Source: Yeosuana sp043876835
GTDB lineage: Bacteria; Bacteroidota; Bacteroidia; Flavobacteriales; Flavobacteriaceae
DNA length: 64,000 bases
Direction of reading: 5' to 3'
Assembly: GCF_043876835.1 (NCBI RefSeq)
Contig: NZ_JBAWJZ010000009.1
Span: 92,960 to 156,959, forward strand
Shown: positions 8,652-17,063 of the stretch, piece after piece
Layout: each line of letters starts with the position of its first letter
Numbering within the stretch: position 1 is the first letter of the stretch
The notes under the pieces: generated by a model
The model's input: the letters and a program-made list of their open reading frames with translations, nothing else
Told to the model about the DNA's origin: nothing
The model's database searches: none
Translations under genes and position numbers: made by a program

Positions 8652-9590
8652 TTAATTTGAATATTGACTTAATGTTTCTCTTACAGATTGAAATGTTATT
8701 CCCAAATCATGTTTAGCTAATTGGTTTTGATAAATTATTTTCGCTTCGTTTATTGGTGGTTGACCATTTAGCATTAATGAAACATCAGAAACAGGGTAGG
8801 TTTCACTACTTAACAGATAATCTTTTCCATGTAAACCAGAAATAGTAGCAGCTTTAAAAACACCTTTTGCTACATCTTGTACATTAACAATAGCTAATGG
8901 TAAATCTGTATCATAAAACATTTGAATGAATGAGTTCGGAGCTATTTTGCTTTTAAATAAAAATTGGATCCCTGTTGAGGTTGAGTCTTCTCTGTTTGAT
9001 AATGATTTTCCCATAACCATGACTGGTGAAACACTTGTAATCTCAAAATCGAGCTTTGGATGATTTTTAATGAATTCATTCACCACTTGATTGGCAATAA
9101 ATTTTGCTTGTGCATATGGATGGCTTTCATTACTCATAAAAGGTGTGTCATTTTCATTAAATGAATCTGATATTGTTTTTCCATCTGCTGGCATTGGAAA
9201 GTTTGTGTTCCATGCTGCAACAGATGCAATAAAAACTACCTTGTCAATACTCGGTGTATCATTAACAATTTCTAAAAAGTTCTCTGTGCCTTTAATGGTC
9301 GGATCGAAAAGTTCTGTTTGCGGATCTTTAACATCTAATTGAAAAGGCGTGCCTCCATGAATAACAATATCGCAATCTTTTACAAATTCTCTTAAGGCAT
9401 ATTTACCCTCAACATTCAGTTCACTTATATATAAATGATCTGATTTGTTTAATTTCATTAAGTGCTTATATTTTTCTTCTTTTGTAATATCTGTGGCAGA
9501 TACTTTAACTTCAAAACCGTTATTTAAAAATTCTTTTGTGATGTAGCTTCCTATAAAGCCAGAACCACCTATAATTCCTACCTTTTTCAT
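8652..9590 (-). CDS. NAD(P)-dependent epimerase/dehydratase (extended SDR)
   Basis: 312 residues. The Rossmann motif G-G-S-G-F-I-G (8-14), S123 in I-A-S-V-A-A-W, and Tyr159-x-x-x-Lys163 make an intact extended-SDR active site. The family includes sugar-nucleotide epimerases, dihydroflavonol-4-reductase-like and 3-beta-hydroxysteroid-like reductases; the lack of a clear sugar-nucleotide signature and the small C-terminal part favour the reductase-like branch. It is the first gene of the tight minus-strand run that ends with the MBOAT gene. The 140 nt upstream hold an inverted repeat that may belong to its control region. Confidence 0.85.
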   Translation of the reverse strand: MKKVGIIGGSGFIGSYITKEFLNNGFEVKVSATDITKEEKYKHLMKLNKSDHLYISELNVEGKYALREFVKDCDIVIHGGTPFQLDVKDPQTELFDPTIKGTENFLEIVNDTPSIDKVVFIASVAAWNTNFPMPADGKTISDSFNENDTPFMSNESHPYAQAKFIANQVVNEFIKNHPKLDFEITSVSPVMVMGKSLSNREDSTSTGIQFLFKSKIAPNSFIQMFYDTDLPLAIVNVQDVAKGVFKAATISGLHGKDYLLSSETYPVSDVSLMLNGQPPINEAKIIYQNQLAKHDLGITFQSVRETLSQYSN

Positions 9591-9611
9591 GATACTTTTT
9601 GATTGTTAAAT

Positions 9612-9719
9612 ATAACAGGCAGTTGACAATAGTTTTGGTGACTAATTCAAAAAAACATTATAAATGATAACGGATTGTTACTATTGCCAAATTTTTCTCC
9701 CAAAAATTTTGCCTGTTAT
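9612..9719. repeat. Nested inverted repeats in the gap upstream of the SDR gene
   Basis: A perfect 10-bp inverted repeat (ATAACAGGCA at 9612-9621, TGCCTGTTAT at 9710-9719) encloses a second one of 11 bp with one mismatch (9623-9633 with 9680-9690, core CAATAGT/ACTATTG). The 108-bp block fills most of the 140-bp intergenic gap, leaving little room for anything else. It could be a small non-autonomous mobile repeat, a folded 3' UTR, or an operator region. Confidence 0.6.
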
Positions 9720-9730
9720 GATAAATTTAT

Positions 9731-10246
9731 TCAGTTTTTTCTGTTTGTATATTTTTTGTTTGCTTCCATTGCTTGGATATCCATCATTAATTTTGAGACA
9801 TCCCAATAACCATCTTCTCTAATAATTTTGCCATTTAAAAACTGTGCTGTAATATGTACTGGAATAATATATAATTGTCCATTTAATTTTAAAGTACCTT
9901 CCCAATGTCCCCAAAAATTCACCCAAGTTTCACCGTTATCTGTTACAACCATTTCATACTCTAGGCTTTCAGGATCATATCTCCAAGATGTAAATAATTT
10001 AGCATCTTCTTTGCCTTGTTCTATTAATTGAGAAACTGTTTGTGCATGATCAAGCGTAACATTGTTCAATATTTTTGCGGAATTAGCATAATGAGAAGCT
10101 AAGTCTTTCCAATTTTGTTTTTCATATGCTTCAATAACCTTTTTGTAGGTATCAATTTCTGGTGATTGTTGTGTATAACGTTTTTCTTGTTTGTTACAAG
10201 CCGTGAATAGAACTATGGCAAGTCCAAAAAGGAATAATTTTTTCAT
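9731..10246 (-). CDS. NTF2-like (SnoaL family) lipoprotein
   Basis: 171 residues from the ATG at 10246. A longer reading to 10291 runs through a terminator hairpin and is rejected. The signal peptide ends at Cys17 (T-A-C). The mature domain has the NTF2-like layout: an N-terminal helix with Y-E-K-Q-N-W-K-D-L-A, then W-V-N-F-W-G-H-W-E-G-T strands and a final G-K-I-I-R-E-D-G-Y-W-D. Function is unknown. It lies between the LytTR regulator (with a terminator between them) and the SDR gene, with 140 nt to the latter, so it is probably transcribed separately from both sides. Confidence 0.78.
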   Translation of the reverse strand: MKKLFLFGLAIVLFTACNKQEKRYTQQSPEIDTYKKVIEAYEKQNWKDLASHYANSAKILNNVTLDHAQTVSQLIEQGKEDAKLFTSWRYDPESLEYEMVVTDNGETWVNFWGHWEGTLKLNGQLYIIPVHITAQFLNGKIIREDGYWDVSKLMMDIQAMEANKKYTNRKN

Positions 10247-10269
10247 GTTGGTTGGTTTTGTCTTTTTTA

Positions 10270-10299
10270 AAAACCGGTTGAAGTTCATCAACCGGTTTT
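10270..10299 (-). terminator. Probable terminator of the histidine kinase/LytTR operon
   Basis: A perfect 12-bp stem (AAAACCGGTTGA with TCAACCGGTTTT) and a 6-nt loop, with a T-rich run on the minus strand. It lies downstream of the regulator gene ending at 10433 and just upstream of the lipoprotein start at 10246. Confidence 0.7.
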
Positions 10300-10432
10300 A
10301 GGTTGGTTAGGTTATAAAAAGGACATTGGTATGTCCAGTATTTTAAAATAACAGTTAATTAAATAATAATAAAAATCACTTAGGACGAGTTTCAGGTTTT
10401 TATGTCCGAACCTCTTGGTTTAATTATCAAGA

Positions 10433-11173
10433 CTAAATTGTTTGTAAGCGATTTAATAATTCTTCTTTTAGTGCTTTGCTTACAGGAATGGCTTTTTTAC
10501 CAATTACAATGTGGCTTGTTGCTAATTCATCAATTTGTGCTAAATTCACAATAAAGGATCTGTGTACTCTTATAAAATGTTTGCTTGGTAATTTTTCATC
10601 AAGGTCTTTTAAAGTCATTACCAATAAGTATTCTTTAGATTTTGAGTAGATACGGCAGTAATTACGTTCTGCTTCAATGTATAAAATATTTTTAATATCA
10701 ACTCTCACCATTTTTTCAAGGTGCTTCACAAAAATGCTATCACTTAAAATATAGGGTATTGCTTTTTCTTCAAATGTGTTTTCTGGTGTATTTTCAGTTT
10801 TAATTCTATTTACTGTTAGCTCAATAGCACGTTGCAAGTCTAATTTTTTAAAAGGTTTTGAGATAAATGCATAAGGATTTGTTGTTTTTGCTCTATTAAA
10901 ATGAGCTTCATCTGCATTACCTGTTAAATAGATTATTGGGATATTATAAGATTTTTGCATGATTTTGGCCGTCTCGATACCATCTATTTTGCCTTTTAAA
11001 TTGATGTCCAGTAAAACAATGTCTGGTTGTTGTTGGTCTATATGTAATAATGCTTCTTCACCTCTAGGGATAATTCCAGTAACCTCATAACCAAGCGAGG
11101 TAAGCTGTAATGATATGTTTGCGGCAATAATCATTTCGTCTTCAATAATCAATATTTTTGTGGGTTGGTTCAT
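10433..11173 (-). CDS. LytTR-family response regulator
   Basis: 246 residues. Receiver domain at about 5-120 with the acidic pair E11-D12, phospho-acceptor Asp56 in V-L-L-D-I-N, and Lys in S-K-P-F-K-K. A LytTR DNA-binding domain follows at about 145-243 (V-D-I-K-N-I-L-Y-I-E-A-E-R-N-Y, then F-I-R-V-H-R-S-F-I-V-N). The ATG follows directly on the TAA of the sensor kinase gene with no gap, so the pair is translationally coupled. Target genes are not shown by sequence; the lipoprotein gene immediately downstream and the envelope operon beyond it are obvious candidates. Confidence 0.93.
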   Translation of the reverse strand: MNQPTKILIIEDEMIIAANISLQLTSLGYEVTGIIPRGEEALLHIDQQQPDIVLLDINLKGKIDGIETAKIMQKSYNIPIIYLTGNADEAHFNRAKTTNPYAFISKPFKKLDLQRAIELTVNRIKTENTPENTFEEKAIPYILSDSIFVKHLEKMVRVDIKNILYIEAERNYCRIYSKSKEYLLVMTLKDLDEKLPSKHFIRVHRSFIVNLAQIDELATSHIVIGKKAIPVSKALKEELLNRLQTI

Positions 11174-13096
11174 TTAGGCTGCAGTATTTAATTTAAAATG
11201 AAATAAAACTGAAGTTCCGTTTTGAGAGTCTTCTGTCATTTTTCCATTGAGTTGTTGTGTTAATAGTTGGATGAGTTGCGAACCAAAACCAGTTCCTTTT
11301 GGAGCTAAACCGGCAATTTTTCCTATACCATTATCTGAAACTTTCAGTGTTAATATTTCTGGATTTGACTTTGACAGACTTATTAAAATATTTCCTTTTG
11401 CATTGTCAGGAAATGCATATTTTAAAGCATTGGTAAGTAATTCATTTACAATTAACCCAATAGGAACAGCCGTGTCAACATCCAATTCTAAATTGTCCAT
11501 GGCACATTCAATTTTTACTTTGTCGTCTGCATTAAAAGTGTCTAAAATACCTTCTCCAAGATTAATAAAATAGTCTTTCATTTCTATACTACCAAGATTT
11601 TCTCCTTGATACAGTTTTTGGTGAATAATGCCCATGGATTGTACTCTGTTTTGGCTGGCAATCATGGCGTCTTTTGTTACAGAATCTTCTAATTGTGCAG
11701 ATTGCAATGATATTAAGCTTTTAACAAGCTCCAGATTATTTTTAACACGATGATGAATTTCTTTTAAGAGCAATTCGTTTTGTTGGTTTTTTGCTGCTAA
11801 TAATTGATTGCTTTTGGTTCGAGCTTGATAGCTTCTATATCCAAAAAATAGAAATGCTAAGAGTAAGCATGCAAAACCAATACTAAGCCACTGTACTAAT
11901 TTTTGCTGTGCAAGTTGGGTTTTTTGTGATGCTATGGTGTTTTCTTTTTTTTCGGTTTCATATTGAGTCAATAGTTCAGACATGGTTTTGTCACTTTCTG
12001 TTTTTGCCGTACTATCTCTCATTATTCTGGCTTTTTTTTGGTATTCTAAAGCCATTTGATAATCTCCTAACTTTTCATAAATGGTGCTTATATGCCCGTA
12101 ATTTTCAGTTAGGTTACTTAAATCATTATCGTCTTCTTGAAATTGAACGGTTTGTAGCTGGTATTTTAATGCCTCTTTGTAATTTCCAGTAAGCAGATTT
12201 ATCTCTCCTAAATTAGCAGTAACGGTAACAACGGCATTTCTGTAATTGGTTTGTTTTGCTAACGTTAATGCATTTTCATAATTAGTTAATGCTTCACTGT
12301 ATTTACCTAGTCTTTTTAGTGAGTTTCCTAGATTGTTATTGAAATCACTTAAATTCATTGGGTTAAAACCTAAAGATTTAGCTAAACGTAGCGCTTTATC
12401 AAAATAAAAAAAGGATTCTTGCGGATTGTTCATTGCAATGCAAGCGCCACCTGCAGATGTATAGGCATAAACCAATTCTTCACTTAATTTGTTCTTTTTG
12501 CAGAATTCAATATTTTTTTTTGCATATTCAAGTGATTCTGAATTTCTTTCTTGTCGAGATAAATCTTCTGAAATTCTATTATTTGCGCCAGCTATTCCTA
12601 AGTTGTCATTTATAGATTCCATAAGGCGCAATGCTTCAATATCAACTTCCATTGCTTTTTCTAACTCTCCTTTTTTCTTATGTACCCAACCAATTTTAAA
12701 GTAGGTTGTTGCCTGTCCTTTTTTATCTTTTATTGCAATGTATCCATCTAAAGCTTTTTTAAAATGATAAGATGCAGAATCTAATTCTAATAAATTAGCA
12801 TGAATTCTCCCTTTCATTTCATTGAATTTTGGTTGCCAGTTTTTATCCTTTATTTCATTTGAAAGGGTTACACCTTGCCTTGCATAAACCAAAGCTTTTT
12901 TTAAATCTGTGTTTGATTCAAAACTAACTATTTGGCTAAGTATTTCTAGCTTTGTGCTATTAACCGTTTCTTTTGAGAGTAAGAGATTAAGACTATCAAC
13001 AGATTTATTTTGACTAAAATATACTTGATTAAATAAAATTATAAAGAGAAGTGTTATTCTTACTTTAATGTGAGAGATAAAAGTTAAATATAGCAT
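11174..13096 (-). CDS. TPR-containing sensor histidine kinase (HisKA_2 type)
   Basis: 640 residues. A hydrophobic segment at about 11-28 is a signal or anchor. A long periplasmic region of tetratricopeptide repeats (about 60-370) comes next, then a membrane helix (about 403-420), a short coiled stretch, the HisKA_2 dimerisation box H-H-R-V-K-N-N-L (from residue 448) and an HATPase domain with N box N-E-L-L-T-N-A (about 551) and D-N-G-I-G (588-592). Kinases of this layout with LytTR partners are common in Flavobacteria. The TPR region presumably senses a protein or peptide outside the inner membrane; the signal is unknown. Confidence 0.92.
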   Translation of the reverse strand: MLYLTFISHIKVRITLLFIILFNQVYFSQNKSVDSLNLLLSKETVNSTKLEILSQIVSFESNTDLKKALVYARQGVTLSNEIKDKNWQPKFNEMKGRIHANLLELDSASYHFKKALDGYIAIKDKKGQATTYFKIGWVHKKKGELEKAMEVDIEALRLMESINDNLGIAGANNRISEDLSRQERNSESLEYAKKNIEFCKKNKLSEELVYAYTSAGGACIAMNNPQESFFYFDKALRLAKSLGFNPMNLSDFNNNLGNSLKRLGKYSEALTNYENALTLAKQTNYRNAVVTVTANLGEINLLTGNYKEALKYQLQTVQFQEDDNDLSNLTENYGHISTIYEKLGDYQMALEYQKKARIMRDSTAKTESDKTMSELLTQYETEKKENTIASQKTQLAQQKLVQWLSIGFACLLLAFLFFGYRSYQARTKSNQLLAAKNQQNELLLKEIHHRVKNNLELVKSLISLQSAQLEDSVTKDAMIASQNRVQSMGIIHQKLYQGENLGSIEMKDYFINLGEGILDTFNADDKVKIECAMDNLELDVDTAVPIGLIVNELLTNALKYAFPDNAKGNILISLSKSNPEILTLKVSDNGIGKIAGLAPKGTGFGSQLIQLLTQQLNGKMTEDSQNGTSVLFHFKLNTAA

Positions 13097-13252
13097 ACTG
13101 TCTTTTTATTATAAAAATTTAAATTATTATTAAAAAGACTTAGGGTCAGGGAATAAGTGCTAAATATAATAAAAAACTAAAGTTTTCAAAAAAGTTTTGA
13201 ATCTTATTTATATTCATTTTTAATTACTGAAAATATTTGAATGATTTTAAAC

Positions 13253-13283
13253 AAAAAAGACCCAATAATTGATGGGTCTTTTT
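13253..13283. terminator. Bidirectional terminator downstream of lysA
   Basis: A 12-bp stem (core AAAGACCCA with TGGGTCTTT) around an 8-nt loop with A/T runs on both flanks. It lies 25 nt past the lysA stop and would end minus-strand transcription. Confidence 0.85.
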
Positions 13284-13307
13284 ATAACTAAGATTTAACA
13301 GTAAGGT

Positions 13308-14543
13308 TTAAGCTATTGTGGCCTTATTTTTTTTAGAAACAAAATCTACTTCTATTTGATTTTTAAGGATGTCTTCAAACGTTTCACGTTGTCTTATTAA
13401 AAGTGCTTTTTCATTATACCAAAGCACTTCGGCAGGACGATATCTAGAATTGTAATTACTTGACATAGAGAAGCAATAAGCACCGGCATTTTTAAAACAT
13501 AATATATCACCTTCATTTATTTCATTAATTCTTCGGTTGCTTCCAAAGGTATCTGTTTCACAGATATAACCAACGACTGTGTAGAAACGCTCTCTACCAG
13601 AAGGGTTGGAAATGTTTATAATATCATGATGCGAACCATAAAACATAGGTCTGATTAAATGATTAAATCCAGAATCTACTTGAGCAAAAACGGTTGAGGT
13701 AGTTTGTTTTACTGCATTTACTTTAGTTAAAAAGTAACCAGATTCACTTACTAAAAATTTACCAGGCTCGAATGCTAAGGTTAAATCTTTTCCGTATTCT
13801 TTACAGAAAGCATTAAATTTTTCACTTAGTTTTTTGCCTAATTCTTCAATATTGGTTTCAATATCTCCGGTTTTGTAAGGTACTTTAAAGCCTGAACCAA
13901 AATCTATAAAGTCCAAATTTTTAAATTGTTTAGCTGTTTCAAATAAAATTTCACTGGCATAAAGAAACACTTCAATGTCTAATATGTCACTACCAGTATG
14001 CATATGAATACCATTAATTGTCATTTTAGTATTTTCTATAATACGTAACAAATGAGGTATTTGGTGAATGGAAATTCCAAATTTAGAATCTATATGACCA
14101 ACAGAAATTTTACTGTTTCCACCTGCCATTACATGAGGATTGATTCTAATACAAACAGGTACATTAGGATGTTTTGTTCCAAATTGCTCTAAAATGGAAA
14201 GATTATCAATATTAATTTGTATTCCTAATTTTGTGGCTTCTTCAATTTCATTTAAAGAAACACCATTTGGTGTAAATATAATTTGCTCTGGTAAAAAGCC
14301 AACTGCCAATCCTAATTGAACTTCTTGAATAGAAACAGTATCAATTCCAGAACCTAATGTATTGAAGAATTTTAATATTGAAATATTTGATAAAGCCTTT
14401 ACAGCGTAGTTAATTTTAAGTTTTTTAACGTCTTTAAAAGCATTGGTTAATCTTTTATATTGTGATGCAATTTTTTCGGCATCATATACATAAACAGGAC
14501 TTCCAAAATCTTCTGCTATTTTAAGCAATTGAGAATTTAACAT
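13308..14543 (-). CDS. lysA: Diaminopimelate decarboxylase
   Basis: 411 residues. A group IV PLP-dependent decarboxylase that makes L-lysine from meso-diaminopimelate. The PLP lysine is Lys49 in N-Y-A-V-K-A-L-S-N. Other family marks are G-I-H-M-H-T-G-S, D-F-G-S-G-F, E-P-G-K-F-L-V, the substrate Cys in I-C-E-T-D-T and the G-A-Y-C-F-S-M-S motif. Length is normal. It is transcribed alone between its own promoter and a terminator, divergently from sucC. dapD of the same pathway lies at 38945-39760. Confidence 0.95.
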   Translation of the reverse strand: MLNSQLLKIAEDFGSPVYVYDAEKIASQYKRLTNAFKDVKKLKINYAVKALSNISILKFFNTLGSGIDTVSIQEVQLGLAVGFLPEQIIFTPNGVSLNEIEEATKLGIQINIDNLSILEQFGTKHPNVPVCIRINPHVMAGGNSKISVGHIDSKFGISIHQIPHLLRIIENTKMTINGIHMHTGSDILDIEVFLYASEILFETAKQFKNLDFIDFGSGFKVPYKTGDIETNIEELGKKLSEKFNAFCKEYGKDLTLAFEPGKFLVSESGYFLTKVNAVKQTTSTVFAQVDSGFNHLIRPMFYGSHHDIINISNPSGRERFYTVVGYICETDTFGSNRRINEINEGDILCFKNAGAYCFSMSSNYNSRYRPAEVLWYNEKALLIRQRETFEDILKNQIEVDFVSKKNKATIA

Positions 14544-14565
14544 AATATTACTTTAATTTTTTGTG

Positions 14566-14573
14566 CAAAGGTA
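14566..14573 (-). promoter_or_regulatory. Probable lysA promoter (-7 box)
   Basis: TACCTTTG on the minus strand fits the Bacteroidetes -7 consensus TANNTTTG, 23 nt upstream of the lysA ATG. No convincing -33 box was seen. Confidence 0.5.
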
Positions 14574-14690
14574 TTTTTTTTAATTATAGTAAAAATAATT
14601 ATTTTAATAATTTCACATATTAAACAAACTGTTAAATATATAACAATTTAATTTATAATAAAACTATACATCGTATTCCTTAATAAAACA

Positions 14691-14722
14691 TTAGTGTAAT
14701 TAATAGGTATTATTTACATTTG
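14691..14722 (+). promoter_or_regulatory. Probable sucC promoter
   Basis: -7 box TACATTTG at 14715-14722, with TTAG at 14691-14694 as a weak -33 element 20 nt upstream. The sucC ATG is 25 nt downstream. Confidence 0.55.
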
Positions 14723-14747
14723 TTGTTCTTAAACTATTAAGCAAATT

Positions 14748-15938
14748 ATGAATTTACACGAATATCAAGGTAAAGAAATATTAAGCAGTTTTGGTGTGCG
14801 TATTCAAAGAGGAATTGTTGCCCAAAATGCACATGAAGCTGTTGCAGCTGCCAAACATTTAACAACAGAAACTGGTACAAGCTGGTATGTTATTAAAGCT
14901 CAAATTCACGCAGGTGGACGCGGTAAAGGTGGCGGTGTTAAACTTGCAAAGAACTTAAAAGAAGTTGAAGAAATTGCAGGACAAATTATAGGAATGAATT
15001 TAGTTACTCCTCAAACCTCTGCCAAAGGAAAAAAAGTTCACCAAGTTTTAGTTGCTGAAGATGTTTATTATCCAGGCGAAAGTGAAACAGATGAATTTTA
15101 TATGTCTGTTTTGTTAAACAGAGGAACAGGCAGAAATATGATTATGTATTCTACTGAAGGAGGTATGGATATTGAAGCAGTAGCAGAAAAAACACCTCAT
15201 TTAATCTTTACAGAAGAAATTGATCCTAGTGTGGGTTTAATGCCTTTTCAAGCTAGAAGAATAGCTTTTAATTTAGGGCTATCAGGTAACGCTTTTAAAG
15301 AAATGACAAAGTTTGTTGATTGTCTTTATACAGCATACATAAAATCTGACTCTTCGTTATTTGAAATTAATCCGGTTTTAAAAACAAGTGATGATAAAAT
15401 TTTAGCTGTTGATGCTAAAGTAACTATTGATGACAATGCGCTTTATAGACATAAAGATTATGTGAATTTGCGTGATTTACGTGAAGAAAATCCTATTGAA
15501 GTTGAAGCCAAAGAAGTTGGATTGAATTATGTTGATTTAGATGGAAATGTGGGATGTATGGTAAACGGTGCTGGTTTAGCAATGGCTACCATGGATTTAA
15601 TTAAGCAAGCAGGAGGAGAGCCAGCTAATTTTTTAGATGTAGGAGGAACTGCTGATGCTGCTCGAGTAGAAGCTGCTTTTAAAATCATATTGAAAGACCC
15701 AGCTGTAAAAGCTATTTTAATCAATATTTTTGGAGGTATTGTTCGTTGTGACCGTGTTGCACAAGGTGTTATTGACGCCTATAAAAATATGGGAACCATT
15801 AATGTACCTATTATTGTACGTTTGCAAGGAACCAACGCTGACATTGCTAAAGAATTAATAGATAATTCAGGATTAGCTGTTTTAAGTGCTACGGAATTTC
15901 AAGAAGCTGCAGATAAAGTTCAGCAAGTATTAGCTTAA
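14748..15938 (+). CDS. sucC: Succinate-CoA ligase (ADP-forming) subunit beta
   Basis: 396 residues, the usual length. It makes succinate and ATP from succinyl-CoA in the TCA cycle, with SucD (not in the window) as partner. The start M-N-L-H-E-Y-Q-G-K, the A-G-G-R-G-K-G-G-G-V-K ATP-grasp segment, F-E-I-N-P, D-A-K and the C-terminal G-G-I-V-R-C-D are all family signatures. Monocistronic here: own promoter upstream and a strong hairpin terminator 25 nt after the stop. Confidence 0.97.
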   Translation: MNLHEYQGKEILSSFGVRIQRGIVAQNAHEAVAAAKHLTTETGTSWYVIKAQIHAGGRGKGGGVKLAKNLKEVEEIAGQIIGMNLVTPQTSAKGKKVHQVLVAEDVYYPGESETDEFYMSVLLNRGTGRNMIMYSTEGGMDIEAVAEKTPHLIFTEEIDPSVGLMPFQARRIAFNLGLSGNAFKEMTKFVDCLYTAYIKSDSSLFEINPVLKTSDDKILAVDAKVTIDDNALYRHKDYVNLRDLREENPIEVEAKEVGLNYVDLDGNVGCMVNGAGLAMATMDLIKQAGGEPANFLDVGGTADAARVEAAFKIILKDPAVKAILINIFGGIVRCDRVAQGVIDAYKNMGTINVPIIVRLQGTNADIAKELIDNSGLAVLSATEFQEAADKVQQVLA

Positions 15939-15961
15939 TATTTAAATAAAATATAAATAAA

Positions 15962-15993
15962 AAAAAGAGCAACTTTAATCGTTGCTCTTTTTT
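15962..15993. terminator. Bidirectional terminator between sucC and the DUF1456 gene
   Basis: A perfect 12-bp stem (AAAAAGAGCAAC with GTTGCTCTTTTT) and 7-nt loop, with a T run on either strand. The stop codon of the minus-strand DUF1456 gene lies in the loop. Confidence 0.92.
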
Positions 15994-16235
15994 TGTGGCT
16001 TATTGTTTTCTTTCTTTGGCATTGGCCCTCTTAAATGTATAATTAGCCCATTTAAAAAATTCCTTAAAATTTGATCGCCACACTCCATATATTTTGGATG
16101 GTCTTCACTTCTAAAGAAAGCACCAAGTTCACTCTTTGAAATTCTGAAATCTACGAGCTCTAAAATCTTTACAATATCATCATCCCTAAGTTTTAATGCA
16201 ACACGTAATTTCTTTAAAATATCATTATTTGTCAT
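15975..16235 (-). CDS. DUF1456 family protein (single-repeat form)
   Basis: 86 residues. The sequence (T-N-N-D-I-L-K-K-L-R-V-A-L near the start, then E-C-G-D-Q-I-L-R-N-F-L-N-G-L) matches one repeat of DUF1456, the family of E. coli YehS, which has two such repeats in about 156 residues. It most resembles the second repeat of YehS. A lysine-rich tail follows. Function is unknown; the helical fold and small size suggest a nucleic-acid or protein-binding role, but nothing here proves it. The stop is inside the loop of a shared terminator hairpin. Confidence 0.85.
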   Translation of the reverse strand: MTNNDILKKLRVALKLRDDDIVKILELVDFRISKSELGAFFRSEDHPKYMECGDQILRNFLNGLIIHLRGPMPKKENNKPQKKSND

Positions 16236-16606
16236 ATCTATAATTTATATAAACAATGGAAGCGAATTTTTGACAAAAATAATTGAATCCTTAACCATTT
16301 CTAGCGTTTTTGTAATTTTTATTGTGACATATGAATTTTATTACGTTTTCTGTTTTTGTATATTTTATTTTTTAACACTTAAGCTATTGAAATACAGTGT
16401 TTTAAATTGAATACTATTCATGTTAACTACAAGTATTCAAATTGAATGTTGACTTTTTTCAAAAAATTAAAATGCAAATGTTTGATGAAGTAAATAATAT
16501 TATCGATGAATAAACCCAGTGTTTTCGATAAGTTACATAATATCAACGATTATAAAAGTTAAGTTGTGTCGTAACTTTATAATGTAATTATTTAATCCTT
16601 CAAACA
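16236..16606. other. 371-nt divergent intergenic region with operator-like inverted repeat
   Basis: No gene is seen. It contains a perfect 9-bp inverted repeat TTGAATACT (16407-16415) / AGTATTCAA (16432-16440), followed by a third similar half-site ATTGAATGTT (16441-16450). ATCGATGAA occurs at 16502-16510. It should carry promoters for the divergent DUF1456 and TerB-like genes, though no clean TANNTTTG box was found. Confidence 0.55.
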
Positions 16607-17008
16607 ATGGTTAATAGGGTAGAAAAACTAAGTCTTTTATCTGAAATGATAGCTTTTGCTAAGTCTGATAAAAACATAAAAAACATAGAATATAATTTTC
16701 TGTTAGGTGTTGCTAAACAGTTAGAAATATCTCGCGAGGATTTTGATTATTTGATAGAACATCCTATTAATTATATACATTTAAAATCTCATAGTGAACG
16801 TATAGTACAATTTCATCGATTGGTATTATTAATGAATATTGACAATGAGCACTCTCCTTCAAGTGTTATAAAATTGTACAATTTTGGTCTCAGAATGGGG
16901 CTAAGCCATGAATCAATTACTAAGGTTTTATATTTAATGGAAAGTTTTCCTAATAAAATTGTACCACCAGATGTATTGATTGATATTTTTAAAACACAAT
17001 ACAATTAA
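16607..17008 (+). CDS. TerB-like helical protein
   Basis: 133 residues, no signal peptide or membrane segment. The N-terminal pattern (L-S-L-L-S-E-M-I-A-F-A-K-S-D-K-N-I-K-N-I-E-Y-N-F, split here to show spacing of hydrophobic and acidic positions) matches the TerB/DjlA-N helical fold, in which acidic residues after the first helix can bind metal. The name tellurite resistance is inherited from the family and is not supported as a function. It faces uvrB across a shared terminator. A longer C-terminal helix region has no clear motif. Confidence 0.65.
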   Translation: MVNRVEKLSLLSEMIAFAKSDKNIKNIEYNFLLGVAKQLEISREDFDYLIEHPINYIHLKSHSERIVQFHRLVLLMNIDNEHSPSSVIKLYNFGLRMGLSHESITKVLYLMESFPNKIVPPDVLIDIFKTQYN

Positions 17009-17063
17009 ATAGTCTGCTAAGATTATAATTATTTAAGTGTTTTTAACCTTTTAGTGGGTTTTT

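Noticed and set aside
16607..17008. Tellurite resistance gene
   Set aside because: Only the TerB-like fold is suggested; no ter operon partners are present, so the resistance label is unsupported.
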